A stretch of 6,066 nt of DNA, from positions 1 to 6,066 of the forward strand of contig CAMQVM010000106.1 of NCBI GenBank assembly GCA_947038135.1, written 5' to 3'. Source of the stretch: an uncultured Rikenellaceae bacterium (GTDB lineage Bacteria > Bacteroidota > Bacteroidia > Bacteroidales > Rikenellaceae). This document shows positions 1 through 6,011 of this stretch, one piece after another (within the stretch, counting starts at the first letter, position 1; each line of letters begins with the position of its first letter). The notes beneath the pieces are model-generated. The model saw nothing but the letters and a program-made list of their open reading frames with translations. It did no database searches and was not told the origin of the DNA. The translations under genes were made by a program, and so were the position numbers.

Positions 1-2519
1 AAGCCATCCCAATATCTATTAAATGAACTCTCAACACTCTTGATAGTATGTGTAGTATTACTAATACCAAACAGAGCATGAATATCATAGCCATCTTTTA
101 CTGTCATGTTTTGTCTGCCCGCTGATGGACAAAACCCCTCTACAGTGCTAGCAGGTTTTAAATCGTAATGCTCCTTTACGCAACGCAAAGAGAATAAACT
201 AGCACCCGACCCATTAGATACATTACTAGAAGTTGAACTTACATTTAATGAGTAAGCAGACCTGCTTGACCAATAGCCACTTGTTGTAGCTGCATTAGCT
301 CCACCTAATGGCAAAAAACACCCTTTAGAACGCACCGTTGAAGTTGCATCTTTTACAACTGAACCACTCATTTTTGACACTGGCCCCTCAGCATCACCAA
401 CAATAAACACACGACCTTTACTATGACGCACACGAGCATTAGCATTAGCAATTTCACCAGTATTTATATTGGTTTCAGCACTTGGCATACGCCAACGTCC
501 TATGCCTAACCCTAAATTGTCACACTTCTCGCCAATTTGCAAAATAGGGTAAGCTGTTCCTACAATAGCGCTTTTTTCTGCTACGCTGTAATCAGGATGA
601 GCACTATCATTGCTATAATTTTTTGAAACCTCGTAACCTGCAACTGCTGGCAAAGCTGAGCCTACATTACGGTCAGCCCACAATAAACCATTGATCTTCA
701 CCCCATAGTTTTCTGCCTCTGTTGGCAAATCACAACTGGTGGTTATCTTTGCTGTTATTAGGTGGGTATATACTGTATTATCGGGCAATGTTACTGTTAT
801 ATCAATAGAACCTACAATATCTTTGTCGCCAGGAGCAGTGCGGTAAACATTAAAGTAAAAACCGTTGTTATCTTTTCCATCTGATACATTTTCAGCTATT
901 GATGCCACCTTGGTAGATTTAGTAAATTTAGCAGGAGCTACAGATGGTAGCTCTAAACTCAATGATGCGTCCCACTCCTCTTTAAAAGTACTTGTTGCCT
1001 TGAATTTCAGCTCCTTACCAATAACGAATCGTGTATTATTAGCATAACCGTTAGGCACTCCTAAATCTCCAACAAATCCATCAATCACCATAGCTTCACT
1101 ATATTTTTCTGATTTAACAGTTATTATAGCACTCTTATAATCTATATTTCCTAGTTTTGCATGATATCTAAATGTTGCTATTCCTTCACCAGAAGCAGAT
1201 ATCTTTAAGCTCTTTACACTATTATCTAACAATGATGGCACCTCGGTAAATGCTACATTAATATCTCCTACTTGAAAAATATCTTCTTTTACTACATTAA
1301 ATGAGGTAGAACCCTCAATTACCGCATTTACTGATGTTTGGCGGCTAACCTCAGCGATCTTAATGGTTGACTCTGCTCCACTTACTGTAAATTCACGGCT
1401 CAACTCATTGACATTTAAAACATATTGACCATTACTTACAATGTCTGTGCCCTCCTCCTCTACTATTATATCAAACTGTACATTACTTGAAGGGTGCTTT
1501 AAAGCCTCAGAGGCTGTTGAATAACCACCGTTATTTACCTCACGTACTCGTATGGTATAATGATAGTTATTAAGAATATCGTAGTAGCTGTTGCTAGCTT
1601 TATCATAGACATCTAAGCGATGATAAATAATTTTACCATCATTTTGAACATTCTTCATGATCATTGCTAAACGGATAGGCGAAAAATCATTTACATTTAA
1701 TGGGCTCGGAGTACTACCGATAGATTTGGTTGAGTAAGGATAGGCATAAATATAATTAGCCCCTGTATAGTTATCATCTTTGGTCGTCGATGCTTGGTTT
1801 ATTTCATCTTCATTAGTGATATCGGTGATTGGTAACGAACATGTAAAACCTACATCACTACCGTTGATATTGCCAACATCAGACAACTGGTATAACTTAT
1901 AAGTAGTTTTATCAGTTGTGAAATTAGAGCCCATACTTCCTGGTACATGGGTACCACTCCCGTAATCAAGTTTTAACTGGATTTTTGCTACTGCTCGCTT
2001 AATACTTATAGTAGGGCTGCCTGCTGCTGTCCACTTTCCACTGCCATACATAGGTAAACCTGCCGTTAGTTCGACTAAACCACTAGCACTACTTAACTTT
2101 AATGCAGCAATCAAACCATTTTTTGGTATTGATAAATCGGCAATCTCTTTATTGAAAATAATGTTCACATGATCACCTTCAACAATGTTACTGGTTGGTG
2201 TAAAAGCCAAAATTTTCTTTTCACCTGCTGATCCACCAGCAGTAATATCTTCTAAATTTAGCTTTGTGGTGTATTTTGGAAGCTCTGAATCGCCTGCTCC
2301 TGCCGCATAAACAACTACATAGGCATGCTCTACGATAGAAACCTCATCACCAATTGCTCGGGTAGAAACGCCATTAGACTCAACTGGCATCTGAATCGTG
2401 ATATATAAGCTTTTATCGCTCGGTACATCTGAATTATCGATATTTTTAGTGCAACCTACAAGGGTTCCTGCTAGGGCGATATACGTACCCAGTGTTTTTA
2501 AAGTGAATGTTTTTGTCAT
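1..2519 (-). CDS. Fimbrillin family lipoprotein with C-terminal FISUMP-like domain, partial (3' end outside window)
   Basis: Reading leftward from the ATG at 2517-2519, the frame stays open for 839 codons to the window edge, so the C-terminus is missing. Residues 1-22 form a lipoprotein signal peptide ending in the lipobox L20-V-G-C23. Residues about 36-352 look like the two-domain fimbrillin core of FimA/Mfa-type pilins. Signs are STRA at 52-55, a possible Arg-gingipain-type cleavage point as in FimA maturation, RAVAKIQLKL at 175-184, and YTIRVREVNNGGYSTASEAL at 321-340 followed by a PSSNV..DIIV strand. Residues about 360-595 are beta-rich without a motif I recognise. Residues about 605-782 resemble a FISUMP (C-type-lectin-like) domain: GVKINGLLWADRNVG, GRWRMPSAE, FLPLGG, GYWSS and FSLRCVK. 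At least 57 more residues follow. The lipid anchor and adhesin-like end suggest a pilus subunit, anchor or tip protein at the cell surface. The family is fairly secure; the exact role is inference. Confidence 0.85.
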   Translation of the reverse strand, partial: MTKTFTLKTLGTYIALAGTLVGCTKNIDNSDVPSDKSLYITIQMPVESNGVSTRAIGDEVSIVEHAYVVVYAAGAGDSELPKYTTKLNLEDITAGGSAGEKKILAFTPTSNIVEGDHVNIIFNKEIADLSIPKNGLIAALKLSSASGLVELTAGLPMYGSGKWTAAGSPTISIKRAVAKIQLKLDYGSGTHVPGSMGSNFTTDKTTYKLYQLSDVGNINGSDVGFTCSLPITDITNEDEINQASTTKDDNYTGANYIYAYPYSTKSIGSTPSPLNVNDFSPIRLAMIMKNVQNDGKIIYHRLDVYDKASNSYYDILNNYHYTIRVREVNNGGYSTASEALKHPSSNVQFDIIVEEEGTDIVSNGQYVLNVNELSREFTVSGAESTIKIAEVSRQTSVNAVIEGSTSFNVVKEDIFQVGDINVAFTEVPSLLDNSVKSLKISASGEGIATFRYHAKLGNIDYKSAIITVKSEKYSEAMVIDGFVGDLGVPNGYANNTRFVIGKELKFKATSTFKEEWDASLSLELPSVAPAKFTKSTKVASIAENVSDGKDNNGFYFNVYRTAPGDKDIVGSIDITVTLPDNTVYTHLITAKITTSCDLPTEAENYGVKINGLLWADRNVGSALPAVAGYEVSKNYSNDSAHPDYSVAEKSAIVGTAYPILQIGEKCDNLGLGIGRWRMPSAETNINTGEIANANARVRHSKGRVFIVGDAEGPVSKMSGSVVKDATSTVRSKGCFLPLGGANAATTSGYWSSRSAYSLNVSSTSSNVSNGSGASLFSLRCVKEHYDLKPASTVEGFCPSAGRQNMTVKDGYDIHALFGISNTTHTIKSVESSFNRYWDG

Positions 2520-2757
2520 AATGTTATTAATTTAAATTATATTATAAATAGAAACTGAAAAGCTCCAGTACAAAGAAAAAACCTTGTCTTAGAGCTTTTA
2601 TATATTGAATCAGATATCGAGAGTTTAAACGAACTCTGAAAATTATCTTTACAGTCCAAACCAAACAAAAAAAAAGCGTCACCACAAATAGATTTGGAAT
2701 AACTAAGCACATTTTCTGTTTTCTGTATTATTAAAACCATAATTGCATACTGATAAA
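2520..2757 (-). promoter_or_regulatory. Long structured 5' leader of the fimbrillin mRNA
   Basis: The predicted transcript carries about 240 untranslated nucleotides. On the minus strand an AGAGTT/AACTCT hairpin (2636-2619) comes first. It is followed by a larger hairpin whose outer stem is AAAAGCTC (2599-2592) with GAGCTTTT (2565-2558). Inside this is a second stem, ACAAGG with CTTTGT, including one G-U pair and a T6 loop. A T9 run after GTGGTGACGC lies further upstream, near 2665-2685. The final 38 nt before the ATG are almost pure A/T and unstructured, as usual for Bacteroidota starts. A regulatory role for the hairpins is inference. Confidence 0.5.
2558..2599 (-). other. Stem-loop in the fimbrillin leader
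   Basis: An 8-bp perfect outer stem (arms 2592-2599 and 2558-2565) can be extended by a T-G and an A-T pair. A small internal loop and a 6-bp inner stem with a T6 loop follow. The hairpin ends about 38 nt before the start codon. It has no clean T-tract after the stem, so it is a weak terminator but a plausible mRNA-stability or translation-control element. Confidence 0.5.
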
Positions 2758-2760
2758 AAA

Positions 2761-2792
2761 CAAAAGTAGTAAATAATTTTAATATAAACAAA
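2761..2792 (-). promoter_or_regulatory. Bacteroidota-type promoter of the fimbrillin gene
   Basis: On the minus strand TTTG (2792-2789) is followed by a 20-bp spacer and TACTTTTG (2768-2761). This is an exact match to the Bacteroides primary sigma factor consensus TTTG-N19-21-TAnnTTTG. Transcription should start near 2757, giving a leader of about 240 nt before the ATG at 2519. The -7 box sequence is identical to that of the tRNA-Ser promoter in this window. Confidence 0.75.
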
Positions 2793-2807
2793 TTACATAC
2801 TACTTTT
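2762..2807. repeat. 10-bp inverted repeat around the fimbrillin promoter
   Basis: AAAAGTAGTA (2762-2771) and its exact reverse complement TACTACTTTT (2798-2807) are separated by 26 bp. The left arm overlaps the -7 box, the -33 box lies between the arms, and the right arm lies just upstream of -33. This position fits a dyad operator for a repressor or activator. It could also be coincidence in AT-rich DNA. Confidence 0.5.
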
Positions 2808-2868
2808 ATCCTATTAATAATAATTATGACAGTAAAACTAAATCAAAGTGTTAGTAGTCAACCATTTT

Positions 2869-4986
2869 TTAAAATGAGAACTTAGCTCCACACACAAAAG
2901 TACGAGGCATAAGAGGACCATATATAAATCCTGCATCTCTTTTATATCCATTTGCATCAAGCTCATTTTGAAATTGATTTAGCACATTTTTAACACCCAA
3001 AGAGACTTGCATAGTAGTAGATACAGTTAATGGTATATCGTATGCCACCCTAAATGCCATATCTGTAAATACTGGAGTAGTAACAATACGATCTTTTGCA
3101 CCATCGACAACCTCACTTAGTAGATGTTGAATTTGCATTTTACCAGTGATATTTGCCGTAGCCGATGCTGTGAAGTTTCTGAAAGCATTGTAGTTAAGAG
3201 TCACAAAACCATATTGGTCTGGGTTACGAAAGAAGTTGGTGTTACCCTCAGGAAAATCTGCCGACCACATTACTGGTTCTGAATATTCTGAACGCTGTAT
3301 TGTGTAACCTGCATCTAGCACAAACTTTGTTTGATAAGCTAGCTTTGCTGTTATGCTTGAGCCGAATACTGTTGCAGAGTGACCATTTACACGTGTCATA
3401 AACTCATGACCTTGATCATCAGGCTTAGAGTCTGTCAACACAAACACATCATCGAGCTTTGTATAAAAGCCCTCAACAAGTAGGTTGAATTGAAAATCAC
3501 CTGCTTTACGATACAAGTCTACTGAAGCATTGATTGTATTAGAGTACTCAGGGCGTAGATTTTCATCAAGCATTATATATATATTCTTACCTCCAACTGA
3601 CTCGATATGTAGGTCTTCATCAAATGCTTGTGGTGCTCTATAACCGCTAGCATAACTAAGTCGTAGTATAAGTGGCTCAGCTGGTGTGTAGCGTAGGCTT
3701 ACACGTGGCGAGAAGACAGGGGTGTCAAGCATCGAATGCTTATCAAGCCTACCACCTAAAAGTAGATTTAGCTTATCGTTGCTCCACTCATTTTGAAGGT
3801 ATAAACCTGCCACTGCGGGCTCTTGGCTCAATACTCTGTTAAACATAGGTTGGTTATCAGTTAGCTTGTTGGCTTGGTATTCAGCTCCAACAGTTAGGGT
3901 AGCAGGCATAAACAAGCATTTGCCGAACTTATAGTTATATGTAGCCCCTGCAACAACTGTTAAATCATCGGTGAAGCCATAAGCATTAGCATCTTTATTT
4001 GAGCCATAGTAGCTCTTACGATGAATCTTTTGCATAGATGAGTATATAGAGTAACCATGGCGAGTATCGGCAGACGAGCCATCAACACTAAGAGATGCCG
4101 TATTTACACTATGGCTGATCTCTTCGGTAAGCAGCGACTGAAACGCTTCAAGATCAAGATCGCTACCACCTCTACGATAATCTTCGATATGGTGATATTC
4201 GGCTTTCAGTTTTACATATTTAGCTAGTTTATGGTATCCTCTAACACCGATAGTTTGGCTCTTTATTATTGGCACTTCAGTATATCCATCACTGTTGCGA
4301 TCATAAGCATCTCTATCTCTTATTTGCCCGAATATGTATAGTCCAGACTCATTATTAGTAGATACTAATGATGCACCAAGCGAGGTGGTTGTCTCTAGTC
4401 CACCACCATCCATAAATTGGAGTATAGATGAAACATCAGCAGAGTTCTGCTTAGCCTCTTTAGTGATAATATTAACAACTCCTCCAATAGCACTCGACCC
4501 ATAAAGAGCTGAGCCACCACCTTTAACCACCTCTATACGCTCGATCATCTGTGCAGGAAGCTGCTCTAGCCCATAGACTCCCGCAAGAGAGCTGAACACT
4601 GGTCGGTTATCGATAAGTATTTGAGAGTATTGCCCCTCTAGTCCATTGATACGTAGTGCAGACGCTCCACAGTTAGAGCAGTTATATTCTACACGTAGCC
4701 CTGGCTGAAAGGGTAGTACCTCGGCGGCTCCTGATGCTGATAACATCTCGAACTTACGTGCTGATATAACATCAACTATTGAAGATGCAAGTTTACGTGA
4801 TGTTGCTGTACGTGAGCTTGTCACCACTGTCTCTTCTAGTTGCAGAGTGTTTGAATATTTTACGCTGTCGGGTTTTTCTGTTGCTCCTTTTATGCTGTTA
4901 TTATTATTTGCAAAGGTAGATATTACAGTAGATACTGCAATTAGGAGTAGCATATAGCTTACTCTATATTGAAAGTTGATTTTCAT
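2869..4986 (-). CDS. TonB-dependent outer-membrane receptor
   Basis: This is a complete 705-aa protein with an ATG start and TAA stop. Residues 1-26 are a signal peptide (MLLLIAVSTVISTFA core). EETVVTSSRT (51-60) is a TonB-box-like segment. The plug domain spans about 60-176 and has RINGLEGQYSQILIDNRPVF, LEQLPAQMIERIEVVKGGGS and LYGSSAIGGVVNIITK. The rest is a beta-barrel ending in an aromatic residue (KFSF), as needed for outer-membrane insertion. A YRAP..FDEDLHI segment followed by DENLRPEYSNT in the barrel resembles the FRAP/NPNL region of heme receptors such as HmuR. The plug also carries NCSNCG (102-107), a CxxC. It lacks the N-terminal carboxypeptidase-regulatory-like domain of SusC-type receptors, and no SusD-like gene is adjacent. 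It imports a small ligand using TonB energy: heme, a metal complex or a corrinoid are candidates. The gene probably shares a transcript with the His-rich protein upstream, since no consensus promoter is seen in the 164-nt gap. Confidence 0.92.
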   Translation of the reverse strand: MKINFQYRVSYMLLLIAVSTVISTFANNNNSIKGATEKPDSVKYSNTLQLEETVVTSSRTATSRKLASSIVDVISARKFEMLSASGAAEVLPFQPGLRVEYNCSNCGASALRINGLEGQYSQILIDNRPVFSSLAGVYGLEQLPAQMIERIEVVKGGGSALYGSSAIGGVVNIITKEAKQNSADVSSILQFMDGGGLETTTSLGASLVSTNNESGLYIFGQIRDRDAYDRNSDGYTEVPIIKSQTIGVRGYHKLAKYVKLKAEYHHIEDYRRGGSDLDLEAFQSLLTEEISHSVNTASLSVDGSSADTRHGYSIYSSMQKIHRKSYYGSNKDANAYGFTDDLTVVAGATYNYKFGKCLFMPATLTVGAEYQANKLTDNQPMFNRVLSQEPAVAGLYLQNEWSNDKLNLLLGGRLDKHSMLDTPVFSPRVSLRYTPAEPLILRLSYASGYRAPQAFDEDLHIESVGGKNIYIMLDENLRPEYSNTINASVDLYRKAGDFQFNLLVEGFYTKLDDVFVLTDSKPDDQGHEFMTRVNGHSATVFGSSITAKLAYQTKFVLDAGYTIQRSEYSEPVMWSADFPEGNTNFFRNPDQYGFVTLNYNAFRNFTASATANITGKMQIQHLLSEVVDGAKDRIVTTPVFTDMAFRVAYDIPLTVSTTMQVSLGVKNVLNQFQNELDANGYKRDAGFIYGPLMPRTFVCGAKFSF

Positions 4987-5031
4987 TATATTTTGTATTA
5001 TAAGTTGTTGATTATGCTTGTTTTTGGAGAA

Positions 5032-5100
5032 AAGTCTACCTCAGTTGTAACATACATAGAAATTTACCTATGACACATAGATGAGTCACAAGTCCACCTC
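5032..5100 (-). repeat. Direct repeat GAGGTRGACTT, two copies
   Basis: On the minus strand GAGGTGGACTT (5100-5090) and GAGGTAGACTT (5042-5032) match at 10 of 11 positions with a 58-bp offset. They flank the alternative hairpin segments in the receptor leader. Repeated protein-binding sites or an RNA element are possible; the function is unknown. Confidence 0.4.
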
Positions 5101-5120
5101 TCAATACTAATAAGTATTAA
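5101..5120 (-). other. Hairpin downstream of the His-rich protein gene
   Basis: On the minus strand TTAATACT-TATT-AGTATTGA forms an 8-bp stem including one T-G pair and a 4-nt loop, beginning 31 nt after the TAA stop. No T-tract follows, so it is a poor intrinsic terminator. It could partly insulate or stabilise the upstream part of an operon transcript. Confidence 0.45.
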
Positions 5121-5150
5121 AGAAGAGCAGGGTTCTATAAAGAAGTAGAT

Positions 5151-5510
5151 TTAAATATGGAGACTAGGAGGACCTCTAAGTGACACGACTACATTTAATA
5201 CATAGAAGTGAGATTCACGTACCATCTCGCTCACCGCCTTATAAGCGAGTATAAGCATAAAGATGGTTAAAGCAGATATAACAATAGCCTCTTGCGTAGA
5301 AGAAATTTTAGCTATTGATATAAATTCAGACTCAGTATGTGAATGATTAACATCATCTGGCGACTCTGAAGAGAAGAAGTGAGAGTGAACGAGCTTTATA
5401 CCATCCACGATATGGATATGGTAGAATAAGTTTGAAGATGCTAGTGTATTGACAAACAACACAAGCATCATCGAGGCTACTATATTCTTACAAAGTCTAA
5501 TTTTATTCAC
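5151..5510 (-). CDS. Small His-rich membrane or exported protein upstream of TonB receptor (three HxH motifs)
   Basis: This is a 119-aa protein if started at GTG 5508-5510 (VNKIRLCKNI...). The frame is open to a TTG at 5526-5528 (125 aa), but the predicted transcription start near 5531 leaves almost no leader for that codon, so GTG is preferred. Residues 1-8 are basic and 9-29 hydrophobic, forming a signal peptide or anchor. Three HxH pairs follow: H31/H33, H42/H44 and H56/H58, in the context FYHIHIVDGIKLVHSHFF and NHSHTESEF. Residues about 75-93 form a second hydrophobic segment. The C-terminus ends with SLRGPPSLHI. The protein is predicted to sit in or at the inner membrane, with the HxH region between the two hydrophobic segments and probably periplasmic. 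The clustered histidines suggest binding of a transition metal. I recall similar short His-rich proteins beside Bacteroidota transport genes but cannot name a family with certainty. Adjacency to the receptor suggests a joint metal-related role. Confidence 0.7.
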   Translation of the reverse strand: MNKIRLCKNIVASMMLVLFVNTLASSNLFYHIHIVDGIKLVHSHFFSSESPDDVNHSHTESEFISIAKISSTQEAIVISALTIFMLILAYKAVSEMVRESHFYVLNVVVSLRGPPSLHI

Positions 5511-5534
5511 TATACAATTACTGTTCAATTTTTA

Positions 5535-5566
5535 CAAAAATAGGTATAATAAAGTTACCCACCAAA
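5535..5566 (-). promoter_or_regulatory. Bacteroidota-type promoter of the His-rich protein and TonB receptor operon
   Basis: On the minus strand TTTG (5566-5563), a 20-bp spacer and TATTTTTG (5542-5535) match the Bacteroides consensus exactly. The transcript should begin near 5531, about 20 nt before the GTG start at 5510. The -33 box is half of a perfect palindrome CAAATATTTG (5563-5572), which may be a protein-binding site. Confidence 0.7.
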
Positions 5567-5585
5567 TATTTGTAAAATATACCTA
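5541..5585. repeat. 8-bp inverted repeat around the His-rich operon promoter
   Basis: TAGGTATA (5541-5548) and its exact complement TATACCTA (5578-5585) flank the -33 box. The left arm overlaps the first two bases of the -7 box. The layout is close to that of the inverted repeat at the fimbrillin promoter (total span 45 versus 46 bp), although the arm sequences differ. A regulator dyad is possible; chance is not excluded. Confidence 0.4.
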
Positions 5586-5807
5586 AATATGATTGCTTTC
5601 ATCTTTTGTGCTACTTGGTATTTATCTCTATTGTTTTATTGTTAATACCGATTAATATATTTTTCTATTAAAAAAGGCTTCAACCAATTATTAAAGCACC
5701 CAAATGTCAATAACAAATATCAAGCAATATATATAATTGAATTTTAAAGCATAAAAACGCATAACTCTGAAGTTGTAATATCATAAAAAAAGAGCGAAAA
5801 AAACAGA

Positions 5808-5865
5808 TTTTTTGATGAACGAAGCTTTTTGACGAAAAAAAGTTTGTTTTTTTTTCATCAAAAAA
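5808..5865. terminator. Compound hairpin, possible bidirectional terminator or small-RNA end
   Basis: The outer arms TTTTTTGATGAA (5808-5819) and TTCATCAAAAAA (5854-5865) are a perfect 12-bp inverted repeat. Nested inside, AAGCTTTTT (5822-5830) pairs with AAAAAGTTT (5837-5845), with one G-U pair. On the plus strand the inner stem is followed by G and T9 (5847-5855), an intrinsic-terminator pattern. On the minus strand the outer stem is followed by TCTG and T7. No gene in the window ends here, so what it would terminate is unknown. Confidence 0.5.
5809..5864. repeat. Three copies of TTTTTGAYGAA
   Basis: TTTTTGATGAA (5809-5819) and TTTTTGACGAA (5826-5836) are direct copies 17 bp apart. A third copy lies inverted as TTCATCAAAAA (5854-5864). 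The copies account for much of the compound hairpin. They may be iterated binding sites or the result of local duplication. Confidence 0.5.
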
Positions 5866-5974
5866 GAAAAACTGCAATAATCTTAATTACAATACATTAG
5901 ACAACTAAAAATGTGATATAACGATCATTTAAGCAAGAAATACACCATCTTCACAAAAAATAAATGCAAAAAAA

Positions 5975-6006
5975 TTTGGAAGTAATATATAAAATATATA
6001 CTTTTG
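5975..6006 (+). promoter_or_regulatory. Bacteroidota-type promoter of tRNA-Ser
   Basis: TTTG (5975-5978), a 20-bp spacer and TACTTTTG (5999-6006) match the Bacteroides consensus exactly. The -7 box ends five bases before the mature tRNA 5' end at 6012, so the primary transcript should carry a very short 5' leader or none. Confidence 0.8.
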
Positions 6007-6011
6007 TGCAT

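Larger units (their letters stand above)
2520..2868. other. Intergenic region between TonB receptor gene and fimbrillin gene
   Basis: This stretch of about 350 nt separates the TAA stop of the receptor gene from the ATG of the fimbrillin gene; both genes read leftward. It holds a promoter, an inverted repeat around that promoter, and a long leader with hairpins, listed separately. Downstream of the receptor stop I see only a weak terminator candidate on the minus strand: a 5-bp ACTAA/TTAGT stem (arms 2851-2855 and 2837-2841) followed by TTTTA. No convincing gene lies here. Confidence 0.75.
4987..5150 (-). promoter_or_regulatory. Structured spacer between the His-rich protein gene and the receptor gene
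   Basis: The 164-nt gap has no TAnnTTTG box, which favours co-transcription from the promoter at 5535-5566. On the minus strand it contains, in order, a hairpin (5120-5101), a GAGGTRGACTT direct repeat pair, and three short segments CTATG, CATAG, CTATG (5080-5076, 5072-5068, 5059-5055). The middle segment can pair with either neighbour, so two mutually exclusive hairpins are possible. This may be a cis-regulatory RNA or a processing region. I do not recognise a known riboswitch class in it. Confidence 0.4.
5529..6011. other. Divergent intergenic region between the His-rich operon and tRNA-Ser
   Basis: This stretch of about 480 nt is very AT-rich and separates the leftward operon from the rightward tRNA gene. 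It contains the two promoters facing outward and a large hairpin near 5808-5865. Positions about 5590-5780 show no convincing gene, promoter or repeat. Confidence 0.7.

Noticed and set aside
865..1047. 60-aa open frame on the plus strand
   Set aside because: It lies antisense inside the long fimbrillin coding frame, has no promoter, and shows no recognisable motif.
2537..2791. 84-aa open frame on the minus strand starting at TTG (67 aa from ATG at 2740)
   Set aside because: The TTG start lies in the -33 box of the fimbrillin promoter. The shorter version lies wholly in the leader, is made of low-complexity AT-rich codons, and covers the hairpins. It is more likely untranslated leader.
2762..2807. 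Invertible (phase-variable) promoter
   Set aside because: The repeats are short, only 26 bp lie between the arms, and the promoter is not contained whole within them, unlike known Bacteroides promoter inversions. No recombinase gene is visible.
2869..4986. SusC-type glycan importer
   Set aside because: The protein is shorter than typical SusC, lacks the N-terminal carboxypeptidase-like domain, and has no SusD-like gene next to it.
4987..5150. Cobalamin riboswitch ahead of a BtuB-like receptor
   Set aside because: I looked for the conserved B12-box and GCCACTG-type core and did not find them, and the spacer is short for a full cobalamin aptamer.
5511..5528. TTG start giving the His-rich protein six extra residues
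   Set aside because: The predicted transcription start is only about 3 nt upstream of this codon. The GTG at 5508-5510 gives a typical basic signal-peptide start and a leader of about 20 nt.
5589..5645. 18-codon plus-strand frame encoding a hydrophobic peptide
   Set aside because: It has no consensus promoter in range and such short frames are expected by chance in AT-rich DNA.
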